Source of the DNA: Chlorops oryzae
Lineage: Eukaryota > Arthropoda > Insecta > Diptera > Chloropidae
Assembly (NCBI GenBank): GCA_020466095.1
Contig: CM035808.1
Coordinates: 80,330,779 to 80,394,778 of the forward strand
Reading direction: 5' to 3'
DNA: 64,000 bases
Positions 11,626-23,271 of this stretch are shown one piece after another (the first letter of the stretch is position 1; every line of letters begins with the position of its first letter). Below the pieces are notes generated by a model. It made no database searches. It saw nothing but the letters and a program-made list of their open reading frames with translations, and was not told where the DNA came from. The translations under genes were made by a program, and so were the position numbers.

Positions 11626-14600
11626 AAAGAGATAGAGAGATAGAGAGATAGAAAGATAGAAAGATGGAGGGATGAAGAAATAGAGAGATAAAGAGATTAA
11701 GATAATAGACTGTTAGAGAGATAGAGAGGTAGAGAGAAAGTGAGATTGAGAGATTGAGAGATATAGAAATAGAGATATAGAAAGATAGGGAGACAGAGAG
11801 ATAGAAAACAAGAGATTGAGAGATAGAGAAATAAAGATATAGAGATATGGAGATAGAGAGATAGAGAGATAAAGAAAGATATAAAAAATAAGATATATAG
11901 AGATAAAGAGATGAGTGATAGAAAGATGGGGAGATGGAGGATAGAGAGAAAGAGAGATAGAGAGAAGAGAGATAGAGAATAGAGGATTAAGAGATAGAGA
12001 GATAGAAAGTAAGAGATATAGGGAGATAGAGAGATAGAGAGATAAAGGGATAAAGATAATAGACGGATAGAGCGATAGAGAGGTAGAGAGATAGAGAGAT
12101 AAAAGGATAGAGAGATAAATAATTAGAGACGTAGAGAGATAGAGAGAAAGAGAGACAGAGAGACAGAGAGATATAGAGATAGAGTGATAGAGAGTTAGAG
12201 ATATAGAGAGATAGAGAGATAGAGAGATAGAGAGATAGAGAGATAGAGAGATAGAGAGATAGAGAGATAGAGAGAAGAGGGTGGGGAAGAGAGATAGAGA
12301 GATAGAGAGATAGAGAGAAGAAGATAGAGAGATAGAGAGATAGAGAGATAGAGAGATAGAGAGATAAGAGATATAGAGATAGAGAGATAGAGAGATAAGA
12401 GATAGAGAATAGAAGGGGGAAGATAGAGAGAAAGAGAGATAAAGAGAAGAGAGAAGAAAGATAGAGAGATAAGAGATAGAGAGAAGAGAGATAGAAAGAT
12501 AGAGAGATAGAGAGATAGAGAGATAGGAGATAAAGAAAAATGTTGAGAGATAGAGAGTAGAAAGGTATAAAGACAGAGAGAGATATAAAAATAGAGAAAT
12601 ATAGAGATAAAGAGATAGAGTGATAGAAAGGTAGAGAGGTACAGAGGTAGAGAGATAAAGAGATAGAGAGATAGAAAGATGGAGAGATGAAGAATGGGTA
12701 TAGAGAGAAGAAGATAAAAATAGAGAGATAAGAGATAGAGAGATAAGAGATAAGGAAAGAGATAGAAATGAGAGATAAAGAGATAAAGAGATAAAGGGAT
12801 GGAGTGATAGGAGATAGAGGATAGAGAGATAGAGAGAAGAGAGATAGAGAGATAGAGAGTAGAGATAGAGAGATAGAGAGAAAAGAGATAAAGAGATAGA
12901 AAGATAGAGTGATAGAGATAGAGAGATAGAAAGTAGAAATGAGAGATAGAGAGATTGAGAAAAAGAGATAGAGAGATAGAAGATAGAGAGAAGAGAGATA
13001 GAGAAAAGAGAGATAGAGAGATAGAGAGATAGAGAGATAGAGAGATAGAGAGATAGAGAGATAGAGAGAAAGAGAAGAAGATAAGAGATAGAGAGATAGA
13101 GAGATAGAGAGATAGAGAGATAAGAGATAGAAGATAGAGAGATAGAGAGATAGAGAGATAGAGAGAAGAGAGATGAGAGATAGAGAGATAGAGAGATAGA
13201 GAGATAGAGAGATAGAGGATAGAGAGAAAGAGATAGAGAGATAGAGAGATAGAGAGATAGAGAATAGAGAGATAGAGAGATAGAGAGATAGAGAGATAGA
13301 GAGTAGAGAGATAGAGAGATAGAGAGATAAAGGAGATGAGAGATAGAGAGATAAGAAAGAGAGATAGAGAGTAGAGAATAAGAGATAAGAGATAAAGAAA
13401 AGAGTAGGAAATAGAGAGTAGAAGAAAAGGGAGATAGAGAAAAGAGATAGAGAGAAGAGATAGAGAGATAAAGAGAAGAGAGAAAGAGATAAAGAGATAG
13501 AGAGATAGAGAGATAGAGATAGAGAGATAGAGAGATAGAGAATAGAGAGATAAGAGATAGAGAGATAAGAGATAGAAGGATAGAGAGATAGAGAGATAGA
13601 GAGATAGAGAGAAGAGAGATAGAGAGATAGAGAGATAGAGAGATAGAGAGATAAAAGATAGAGATGGAGATTAGAGAGATAGAGAGATAAGAGAGAAAGA
13701 GAGAAGAAAGATGGGAGAGATGGAGAATAGAGAATAGAGAGAATAGAGAGAAAAGAGAATAAAGAGAAATAGAGGAATAAAAGATAAAGATAATAGAAGA
13801 TAGAGAGAAAGTAGAGAGAAGGAGATAGAGAAAAAGGGAAAGAGAAAAGAAGAGATAAGAATAAAGATAAAGAGATAGAGAGATAAGAATAGAGAATAGG
13901 AGATAGAGAGATAGAAAGAGAGAGATGGAGATGGAGATAGAGAGATAGAAGATAAAAGATAAAGAGGAGAATAAAGAGAGATAGAGAGATAGAGAGATAG
14001 AGAGATAGAAGATGAGAGATGAGAGATGAGAATAGAGAGATAGAGGAGATAGAAGTGAGAGATGAAAGATAAAATAGAAAATAAGATATAGGAGATAGAG
14101 AAATAGAGAGATAAGAGATAAAGATAAAGAGATAGAAAGATAGAGAGGAAGAGAAAGGAGATAGAGAGATAGAGAGAAAGAGATAGAAAGATAGAGATAG
14201 AAGATAGAGAATAGGAGATAGAGAATAGAGAGATAAAGAGATAAGAATAAGAGATAGAAAGATAGAGAGGAGAAAGAGAAAGGAGATAGAGAGATAGAGA
14301 GAAAGAGATAGAAGATAAGAGATAGAGAGATAGAGAGATAGAGAGATAGAGAGATAAGAGAAAAGATAGAGAGATGAGAGATAGAAGATGAGAGATGGAG
14401 AATAGAGAATAGAGGATAGAGGATAGAGAGATAGAGAGATAGAGAGATAAGAGATAGAGAGATAGAGAGATAAGAGAAAGATAAGAGATAAGAGATAGAG
14501 AGATAGAGAGATAGAGAATAGAGAGATAGAGGAAGGAGAAGAGAGATAGAGAGATAGAGAAGAGAGATAGAGAGATAGAGAGATAGAGAGATAGAGAGAT

Positions 14601-17600
14601 AGAGAGATAGAGAGATAGAGAGATACAGAGATAGAGAGAAAGAGAGATAGAGAAATAGAGAGATAGAGAGATAAAGAAATAGAGAGATAGAGAGATAGAG
14701 AGATAGAGAGATAGAGAAATAGAGAGATAGAGAGATAGAGAGATAGAGAGATAGAGAGATAGAGAGATAGAGAGATAGAGAGAAAGAGAGAGATGAATAG
14801 ATAGAGAGATAGAGAGATAGAGAGTTAGAGATATAGAGAGTTAGAGATATAGAGAGTTAGAGAGATAGAGAGATAGAGAGATAGAGAGATAGAGAGATAG
14901 AGAGATAGAGAGATAGAGAGGTAGAGGGATAGAGAGATAGAGAGATAGAGAGATAGAGAGATAGAGAGATAGAGAGATAGAGAGATAGAGAGATAGAGAG
15001 ATAGAGAGATATAGAGATATAGAGATAGAGAGATAGAGAGATAGAGAGATAGAGAGATAGAGAGGGGGACAGATAGAGAGAAAGAGAGATAAAGAGACAG
15101 AGAGATAGAAAGATAGAGAGATAGAGAGATAGAGAGATAGAGAGATAGAAAGATAGAGAGATAGAGAGATAGAGAGATAGAGAGATAAAGAGAAAGAATG
15201 TTGAGAGATAGAGAGGTAGAAAGGTATAAAGACAGAGAGAGATATAAAAATAGAGAAATATAGAGATAAAGAGATAGAGTGATAGAAAGGTAGAGAGGTA
15301 CAGAGGTAGAGAGATAAAGAGATAGAGAGATAGAGAGATAGCGAGATGAAGAGATGGAGATATAGAGAGATAGAGAGATAGAAAGATAGAGAGATAGAGA
15401 GATAGAGAGATAGAGAGATAGAGAGATAGAGAGATAGAGAGATAGAGAGATAGAGAGATAGAGAGATAAAGGATGAGGATAGAGAGATAGAGAGATAGAG
15501 AGATAGAGAGATAGAGAGATAGAGAGATAGAGAGATAGAGAGATAGAGAGATAGAGAGATAGAGAGATAAAGAGATAAAGAGATAGAAAGATAGAGTGAT
15601 AGATTGATAGAGAGATAGAAAGATAGAGAGATAGAGAGATAGAGAGATGAGAGAAAGAGAGATAGAGAGATAGAAAGATAGAGAGATAGAGAGATAGAGA
15701 AATAGAGAGATAGAGAGATAGAGAGATAGAGAGATAGAGAGATAGAGAGATAGAGAGATAGAGAGATAGAGAGATAGAGAGATAGAGAGATAGAGAGATA
15801 GAGAGATAGAGAGATAGAGAGATAGAGAGATAGAGAGATAGAGAGATAGAGAGATAGAGAGATAGAGAGATAGAGAGATAGAGAGATAGAGAGATAGAGA
15901 GATAGAGAGATAGAGAGATAGAGAGATAGAGAGATAGAGAGATAGAGAGATAGAGAGATAGAGAGATAGAGAGATAGAGAGATAGAGAGATAGAGAGATA
16001 GAGAGATAGAGAGATAGAGAGATAGAGAGATAGAGAGATAGAGAGATAGAGAGATAGAGAGATAGAGAGATAGGAGAGATAGAGAGATAGAGAGATAGAG
16101 AGATAAGAGAGATAGAGAGATAGAGAAATAGAGAGATAGAGAGATAAGAGATATGAGATAAATAAGAGATAGAGAGATAAGAGATAGAGAGATAGGAGAT
16201 AGAGAGAAAGAGATAGAGAGATGAGAGATAGAGAGATAGAGAGATAGAGAGATAGAGAGATAGAGAGATAGAGAGATAGAGAGATAAGAGATAGAGAGAT
16301 AGAGAGATAGAGAGATAGAGAGATAGAGAGATAGAGAGATAGAGAGATAGAGAGATAGAGAGATAGAGAGATAGAGAGATAGAGAGATAGAGAGATAGAG
16401 AGATAGATAGATAGAGAGATAGAGAGATAGAAAGATGGAGAGATGGAGATATAGAGAGATAGAGAGATAGAGAGAGAAAGAGAGATAGAGATATAGAGTG
16501 ATAGAGAGATAGAGATATAGAGAGATAGAGAGATAGAGATATAGAGAGATAGAAAGATAGAGATATGGGGAGATAGAGAAATAGAGAGATAAAGAGATAA
16601 AGATAATAGACTGATAGAGAGATAGAGAGGTAGAGAGAAAGTGAGATAGAGAGATAGAGAGAAAGAGATAGAGAGATAGAGATAGAGAGATAGAGAGATA
16701 AAGAGATAGAGAGATAGAGAGATAGAGAGATAGAGAGATAGAGAGATAGAAAGATGGAGAGATGGAGAGATGGAGATATAGAGAGATAGAGAGATAGAAA
16801 GATGGAGAGATGGAGATATAGAGAGATGGAGATATAGAGAGATAGAGAGATAGAGAGATAGAGAGATAGAGAGATAGAGAGATAGAGAGATAGAGAGATA
16901 GAGAGATAGAGAGATAGAGAGATAGAGAGATAGAAAGATAGAAAGATAGAAAGATAGAGATATAGGGAGATAGAGAAATAGAGAGATAAAGAGATAAAGA
17001 TAATAGACTGATAGAAAGATAGAGAGGTAGAGAGAAAGTGAGATAGAGAGATAGAGAGAAAGAGATAGAAAGATAGAGATAGAGAGATAGAGAGATAGAG
17101 AGATAGAGAGATAGAGAGATAAAGAGATAGAGAGATAGAGAGATAGAAAGATGGAGAGATGGAGATATAGAGATATAGAGAGATAGAGAGATAGAGAGAT
17201 AGAGAGATAGAGAGATAGAGAGATAGAGAGATAGAGAGATAGAGAGATAGAGAGATAGAGAGATAGAGAGATAGAGAGATAGAGAGATAGAGAGATAGAG
17301 AGATAGAGAGATAGAGGATAGAGAGATAGAGAGATAGAGAGATAGAGAGATAGAGAGATAGAGAGATAGAGAGATAGAGAGATAGAGAGATAGAGAGATA
17401 GAGAGTAAGATATAGAGAGATAGAGAGATAGAGAGATAGAGAGATAGAGAATAGAGAGATAGAGAGATAGAGAGATAGAGAGATAGAGAGATAGAGAGAA
17501 AGAGAGATAGAGAGATAGAGTGATAGAGAGATAGAGAGATAGAGAGATAGAGAGATAGAGAGATAGAGAGATAGAGAGATAGAGAGATAGAGAGATAGGA

Positions 17601-19274
17601 ATATAGAGAGAAAGAGATATAGAGAGATAGGAATATAGAGAGAAAGAGAGATAGAGATATAGAGAGATAGAGAGATAGAGAGATAGAGAGATAGAGAGAT
17701 AGAGAGATAGAGAGATAGAGAGATAGAGAGATAGAGGATAAGGATAGAGAGATAGAGAGATAGAGAGATAGAGAGATAGAGAGATAGAGAGATAGAGAGA
17801 AGAGGATAGAGAGATAGAGAGATAGAGAGATAGAGAGATAGAGAGATAAGAGATAGAGAGATAGAGATTTAGAGATATAGAGATATAGAGAGATAGAGAG
17901 ATAGAGAGATAGAGAGATAGAGAGATAGAGAGAAAGAGAGATAGAGAGATAGAGTGATAGAGAGATAGAGAGATAGAGAGCTAGAGAGATAGAGAGATAG
18001 AGAGATAGAGAGATAGAGAGATAGAGAGATAGAGAGATAGAGAGATAGAGAGAAAGAGAGATAGAGAGATAGAGTGATAGAGAGATAGAGTGATAGAGAG
18101 ATAGAGAGATAGAGAGATAGAAAGATAGAGAGATAGAGAGATAGAGAGATAGAGAGATAGAGTGATAGAGAGATAGAGTGATAGAGTGATAGAGAGATAG
18201 AGAGATAGAGAGATAGAGAGATAGAGAGATAGAGAGATAGAGAGATAGAGAGATAGAGAGATAGAGAGATAGAGAGATAGAGAGATAGAGAGATAAGAGA
18301 TAGGGATAGAGAGATAGTAGAGAGATAGATAGAGATAGAGGATAGAGAGATAGAGAGATAGAGGATAGAGAGATAGAGAGATAGAGAGATAGAGAGATAG
18401 AGAGATAGAGAGATAGAGAGATAGAGATATAAGAATAGAGATAGAGAGATAGAGAGATAGAGAGATAGAGAGATAAGAGAGATAGAGAGATAGAGAGATA
18501 GAGAGAAGTAGAGAGATAGAGAGATAGAGAGATAGAGAGATAGAAGAGATAGAGAGATAGAGAGATAGAGAGATAGAGAGATAGAGAGATAGAGAGATAG
18601 AGAGAGATAGAGAGATAGAGTGATAGAGAGATAGAGGAGATGGAGAGATAAGAGATAAGAGACTGATAGAGAGATAGAAAGATAGAGAGATAAGTCAGAT
18701 AGAGAGATAGAGAAGATAGAGATGATAGAGAGATAGAGGAGATAGAGGAGATAGAGAGATAGAGAGATAGAGAGATAGAGAGATAGAGAGATAGAGAGAT
18801 AGAGAGATAGAGAGATAGAGAGATACAGAGAAAAAGAGATAGAGAGATAGAGAGATAGAGAGATAGAGAGATAGAGAGATAGAGAGATAGAGAGATAGAG
18901 AGATAGAGAGATAGAGAGATAGAGAGATAGAGAGATAGAGAGATAGAGAGATAGAGAGATAGAGAGATAGAGAGATAGAGAGATAGAGAGATAGAGAGAT
19001 AGGAATATAGAGAGAAAGAGATATAGAGAGATAGGAATATAGAGAGAAAGAGAGATAGAGATATAGAGAGATAGAGAGATAGAGATATAGAGAGATAGGG
19101 AGATAGAAAGGATATAGAGAGATAGAGAGATAGAGAGATAAAGAGATTGAGAGATAGAGAAATAGAGAGATAGAGAGATAGAGAGATAGAGAGATAGAGA
19201 GATAGAAAGATAGAGAGATAGAGAGATAGAGAGATAGAGAGATAGAGATATAGAGAGATAGAGAGATAGAGAGA

Positions 19275-19377
19275 TTGGTAATTTTGCCAATGGGGTCGTC
19301 AATATGTGCTTAATTGCATTTTCACAACGAACGGTTGCTATAACATAGTCTTCTTCTAAATTTGGGGTTTTGTTCAT
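19275..19377 (-). pseudogene. Inverted fragment of gypsy pol (RNase H-integrase linker)
   Basis: Read on the minus strand this gives about 34 residues including EEDYVIATVRCENAIKHIL, typical of the linker between RNase H and integrase in Ty3/gypsy pol. It ends abruptly in satellite on one side. On the other side it meets, in opposite orientation, the segment that should follow it in the protein. I infer an inversion breakpoint at about 19377/19378. The minus frame runs on into the satellite as SLSLYLSI repeats, which is a coincidence of open frames. Confidence 0.6.
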
Positions 19378-20593
19378 CAGTCACACATCCTATGGCCAAA
19401 TATGATTTAGAAAAAGATCGAAACTTAAAACTGATATTTGACTACATCTTTGAAGGCTTGCCACAGATTTTTGATCTGGATGACGCGGAATTAAAACTCT
19501 ACGCCAATCGTAAAGATGATCTTAACATTATCGATGGTTGTATAATGTATGAAGATCGGGTCGCCATTCCAAAGGTACTTCGCAAGCGCATCTTAAAACA
19601 GCTTCACCGAGGACATCAAGGCACAGAACGCTCAAAAGCTGTTGCTAGGAGTTTCGTTTACTGGCCACGCCTCGATCAAGATATTGAAGAAATGGTTCGC
19701 AGTGTTGAAAATTAAGCGAGAGCTGCGAAGCTACCAAGAAAAAGCGTTTTACAACCATGGCCTGCAACTTGTGGTCCTTGGGAGTGAATACATGTAGATT
19801 TCGCAGGACCTATGGAAGGTACATATTTTTTAATAGCCATAGATGCTTATTCGAAATGGCCTGATATAGTACCAACGAAAACAATTTCTAGTAACAAAAC
19901 AATAGAAATTTTAACTTAAATATGTGCTAGACATGGAATCCCAGACACCGATGTAACAGACAATGGGACACAATTTGTTAGCGCACAATTTCAGCAATTC
20001 ATATCAGAAAATGGCTTGTCACATCTTCGTTCGAGCTCCTACTATCCTATGTCAAATGGTCAAGCCGAACGATTTGTGGACACTTTCAAGCGCGCACTAC
20101 GGAAGTTGAAGGGGGAGGAAACAGAAGCAAACCAACTTCAAAATATTGTTGACTCAACCATTTTTCTTTTGAAATTTTTGTTCTGCTCGAAAATCAAAAG
20201 GACTGTGAATAACAATGCGCCTTTTTAAAAAATCATGGTTACGTTCGGTCAGTGTACCAAAGGCAGCTCAAAAGGATAACGTTGATATCCAAAAAAAGGC
20301 AGAAGCCATGGAACACCAACTCAATAGGCGACATGGTACTAAAGTCAGATCCTTTGAACCACGTGACGCTGTCTATGTCACTGTTTATTCAAGAAACGAT
20401 TTTAAATGGGCTCCAGGCAACGTAATATAATATATAAAGTCTTACTTAAGGATAACAAAACCATCAAAGCACATGTAAACCAACTAAGAAAAAGGCATGA
20501 TACTAACACAGAAGATTTTGTTGACTCCTTCCAACTTGCTGACGCATTTGGGCTCTTCGATGCTCGACGAGATGAGCATAACATGGTACCCAC
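19378..20593 (+). pseudogene. Decayed Ty3/gypsy integrase
   Basis: The reading frames carry integrase signatures in order. First comes the zinc-binding domain, where HRGHQG and a YWP motif remain but both cysteines of the CxxC pair are gone, one through a stop at 19713-19715. Then come the catalytic core (DFAGP, DNGTQF, SNGQAER) and the C-terminal domain with WAPGNVI and a basic tail. Stops and frameshifts break it into at least four frames. The coding sequence resumes in frame after the MULE insertion at 21607. The gene is dead; the upstream gag, protease and RT are absent or lost at the inversion. Confidence 0.85.
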
Positions 20594-20756
20594 GGATTGG
20601 ATTCAAAATCCCGAAAATCAAAATCCCGAAAACTCAAAATCCCGAAAACTCAAAATCCCGAAAACTCAAAATCCCGAAAACTCAAAATCCCGAAAATCAA
20701 AATCCCGAAATCTCGAAATCCCGAAAACTCAAAATCCCGAAAACTCAAAATCCCGA

Positions 20757-20832
20757 AAAAAAATCCCGAAAAATATACCAAATTAAAAATTTGCGCAAAT
20801 TTTTAATTTGGTATATTTTTCGGGATTTTTTT
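20757..20832. repeat. Perfect 76-bp palindrome with no spacer
   Basis: The two 38-base arms are exactly complementary around the centre at 20794/20795 (TTTGCGCAAA). The arms include AATCCCG and AATATACCAAATT. It lies at the inner edge of the left repeat block of the foldback element. Such a palindrome can extrude as a cruciform or fold as a hairpin in RNA. Confidence 0.95.
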
Positions 20833-20888
20833 GGGATTTTTTTCGGGATTTGTTCTTTTTTATTAAAACAAAACTTAGCATTTGCTTA

Positions 20889-21209
20889 GCTATGTTTTAC
20901 AAAATTGCAGGAAAATCTGGTACCAAGAGGCGGCATGATGAAATGCCTGTTGTTATAAACCCGTCATATGCTCCCAATTTTTGGTCGGTTTGTTCGCTGT
21001 TTGAAGAAAATCTACCGAGAACTCAAAACAATGTCGAATCATGGCATCGCCGAATGAAAACATTGGCAGGGCGTTCTCATATTGGTGTATACTCTATTAT
21101 CGCCTTATTAGGACAAGAGAATATACGGTCAAAAACCCGTATTGAGCAAATTTTGTCTGGCGAAACTCAGAAAATAAATAAAAAACTTTTAAAAAAGAGA
21201 AAAATCTGA
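20889..21209 (+). pseudogene. MULE transposase C-terminal fragment
   Basis: The frame contains RTQNNVESWHRRM followed by LAGRSH and a leucine-rich helix. This matches the conserved C-terminal block of insect MULE transposases, in which an RTNN-EGWH motif follows the catalytic domain. The segment upstream ends in TTTTACAAAATTGCAG, which looks like a 3' splice site and suggests a terminal exon. The DDE catalytic core is missing, so this is a remnant of roughly 80-100 residues from a protein of several hundred. Confidence 0.65.
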
Positions 21210-21606
21210 AAAAAATATACCAGGAACGCGCTGATCGCTCCAAAATTAATTATTTAAAAGGTATTGCTTATAATATGCATTTATTTTAATTTATTAATAA
21301 ATCACCTGAATAACTTTCCATTACATTTAAGTTTTTTGGTTTTAGTTAAAAAAAAAAAAAATTGCAACAATAAAAATTTATAAATACAAAATACAAGTTT
21401 TCGGGATTTTGAGCTTTCGGGATTTTGAGTTTTCGGGATTTTGAGTTTTTGGGATTTTGATTTTCGGGATTTTAAATTTTCGGGATTTTTTTAATTTTCA
21501 GGATTTTGAGCTTTTGGGATTATGAGTTTTCGGAATTTTGAGTTTTCGGGATTTTGAGCTTTCGGGATTTTGATTTTCGGGATTTTGAGCCGTTCCCGGT
21601 ACCCAC

Positions 21607-21726
21607 AGCACCGTCCTCAGAAACAAATACTGCTTCTGTAACCGAGACCGAGGACCATGCATCTATATCTGGTACGCCGACAGTTCCTAGGCGTACACAG
21701 CAGACTCGTGGACCCGTTGACAGAGA
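21607..21726 (+). pseudogene. Gypsy pol C-terminal tail, continued
   Basis: After the MULE right target duplication the frame left at 20593 resumes: a Ser/Thr-rich stretch, then basic residues RRTQQTRGPVDRE, typical of gypsy pol tails. The mariner inverted repeat then cuts it. The join across the MULE is in frame once one copy of the 9-bp duplication is ignored, which supports the nesting order. Confidence 0.7.
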
Positions 21727-23018
21727 ACAGGTTGGCTTATAAGTCCCCGGTCTGACACATAGATGGCGTCACTAGTATTAAATGCATATTATTTTTATAT
21801 AGTGGCAACCTTCAAATGATTCGTGTCAAAATTTGACGTCTGTAAGTCAATTAGTTTGTGAGATAGAGCGTCTTTTGTGAAGCAACTTTTGTTATTGTGA
21901 AAAAAATGGAAAAAAAGGAATTTCGTGGTTTGATAAAATACTGTTTTCTAAAGGGAAAAAATACAGTGGAAGCAAAAACTTGGCTTGATAATAAGTTTCC
22001 GGACTCTGCCCCAGGAATATCAAAAATAATTGATTGGTATGCAAAATTTAAGCGTGGTGAAATGAGCACGGAGGACGGTGAACGCAGTGGACGCCCGAAA
22101 GAGGTGGTTACCGACGAAAACATCAAAAAAATTCACAAAATGATTTTGAATGACCGTAAAATGAAGTTGATCGAGATAGCAGAGGCCTTAAAGATATCAA
22201 AGGAACGTGTTGGTCATATCATTCATCAATATTTGGATATGAAAAAGCTCTGTGCAAAATGGGTGCCGCGCGAGCTCACATTTGACCAAAAACAACAACG
22301 TGTTGATGATTCTGAGCGGTGTTTGCAGCTGTTAACTCACAATACACCCGAGTTTTTGCGTCGATATGTGACAATGGATGAAACATGGCTCTATCACTAT
22401 ACTCCTGAGTCCAATCGACAGTCGGCTGAGTGGACAGCGAACGGTGAACCGTCTCCGAAGCGTGGAAAGACTCAAAAGTCCGCTGGCAAAGTAATGGCCT
22501 CTGTGTTTTGAGATGGGCATGGAATAATTTTTATCGATTATCTTGAGAAGGGAAAAACCATCAACAGTGACTATTATATGTCGTTATTGGAGCGTTTGAA
22601 GGTCGAAATCGCGACAAAACGGCCCCATATGAAGAAGAAAAAAGTGTTGTTCCACCAAGACAACGCACCGTGCCACAAGTCATTGAGAACGATGGCAAAA
22701 ATTCAAGAATTAGGCTTTGAATTGCTTCCCCACCCCCGTGTTCTCCAGATCTGGCCCCCAGCGACTTTTTCTTGTTCTCAGATCTCAAAAGGATGCTCGC
22801 AGGGAAAAAATTTGGCTGCAATGAAGAGGTGATCGCCGAAACTGAGGCCTATTTTGAGGCAAAACCGAAGGAGTACTACCAAAATGGTATCAAAAAATTT
22901 GAAGGTCGTTATAATCATTGTATCGCTCTTGAAGGGAACTATGTTGAATAATAAAAACGAATTTTGACAAAAAAATGTGTTTTTCTTTGTTAGACCGGGG
23001 ACTTATCAGCCAACCTGT
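21727..23018 (+). mobile_element. Mariner transposon, copy 1 (1292 bp)
   Basis: The ends carry the inverted repeat ACAGGTTGGCTGATAAGTCC (left copy has one change). The right flank shows TA; the left flank reads GA, so the TA duplication is imperfect. It interrupts the gypsy element between its pol tail and its polypurine tract. Three related copies or fragments lie at 36682-37905, 52070-52182 and 63205-64000. Confidence 0.9.
21906..22951 (+). pseudogene. Mariner transposase, broken (copy 1)
   Basis: A DD34D transposase would cut and paste the element at TA. Seen in order are an N-terminal helix-turn-helix region (about residues 1-110), the WVPREL linker motif, the first catalytic Asp in TMDETW and the second in HQDNAPCH. 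Two lesions break it: a TGA at 22509-22511 where copy 2 has TGG, and a one-base loss in the C run near 22733 that shifts the frame before the third Asp. Full length would be about 345 residues. The TGA is shared with copy 4 and the one-base loss with copy 2. Confidence 0.9.
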
Positions 23019-23062
23019 TATGTTCCTCCATTACCCTGAAGATAGCTACTAAAAAGGGGAAG
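23019..23062 (+). promoter_or_regulatory. Gypsy 3' end with polypurine tract
   Basis: After the mariner, the host gypsy element resumes for 44 bases and ends in AAAAAGGGGAAG directly before an LTR starting TGTTG. This is the expected plus-strand priming site. Confidence 0.75.
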
Positions 23063-23271
23063 TGTTGCACCCACAAGCAACTCAGAGCTCTTTTTGGTCG
23101 ATAGTGTAGACGCCTGTTTATTAGCATGTACGTGAAGACAGGCCGTAACAAAGAGTCAATTGAATTGGAGAGAACGAACAACAAGACGCGTTCGTGTAAT
23201 AATTTTGTAATTGGATTTTTGAATTTATAATTGAATTTTAATAAAGTTAGTTTACTTCCATAAACACAACA
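23063..23271 (+). repeat. 3' LTR of the decayed gypsy element (209 bp)
   Basis: It begins TGTTG and ends CAACA, a perfect 5-base terminal inverted repeat, and follows a polypurine tract. It contains AATAAA near 23240. No partner LTR is in the window because the left part of the element is missing or rearranged. The next bases are TC-rich simple repeat. Confidence 0.75.

Larger units (their letters stand above)
2240..19272. repeat. About 17 kb (TAGAGAGA)n octamer satellite
   Basis: The plus strand is almost entirely purines plus T, built from the octamer TAGAGAGA with variants AAGAGAGA, TATAGAGA, CAGAGAGA and GAAAGAGA. The longest near-perfect runs are around 5150-5280, 5800-6060, 6700-7020, 8390-8550 and 15700-16070. 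The minus strand is correspondingly TC-rich. Because 8 and 3 share no factor, all minus frames give the same 24-base amino-acid cycle SLSLYLSI, which yields ORFs of up to 500 codons with no meaning. The tract also carries many GAGAG motifs, which are binding sites for GAGA factor in flies. Confidence 0.95.
20594..21597. mobile_element. Foldback-type Mutator-like (MULE) element, 1004 bp
   Basis: The 9-bp target duplication GGTACCCAC at 20585-20593 and 21598-21606 defines the ends. Terminal inverted repeats start GGATTGGATTCAAAATCCCG on the left and a close relative on the right. Both consist of tandem copies of a 14-16 bp unit around AAAATCCCGAAAACTC, spanning about 20600-20756 and 21400-21590. 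A 9-bp duplication, repeat-built termini and a MULE transposase fragment inside agree with a foldback-like Mutator element. It sits in frame within the tail of the host gypsy pol. The internal transposase is truncated, so it is non-autonomous. Confidence 0.8.

Noticed and set aside
2240..19272. Minus-strand ORFs of up to 514 codons rich in Ser, Leu, Tyr and Ile
   Set aside because: They are the 24-base amino-acid cycle of the octamer satellite, open in any frame; no start context, domain or codon bias.
20597..20806. Plus-strand frames reading KIPKTQNPENSKSRK repeats
   Set aside because: Translation of the tandem terminal repeats of the foldback element.
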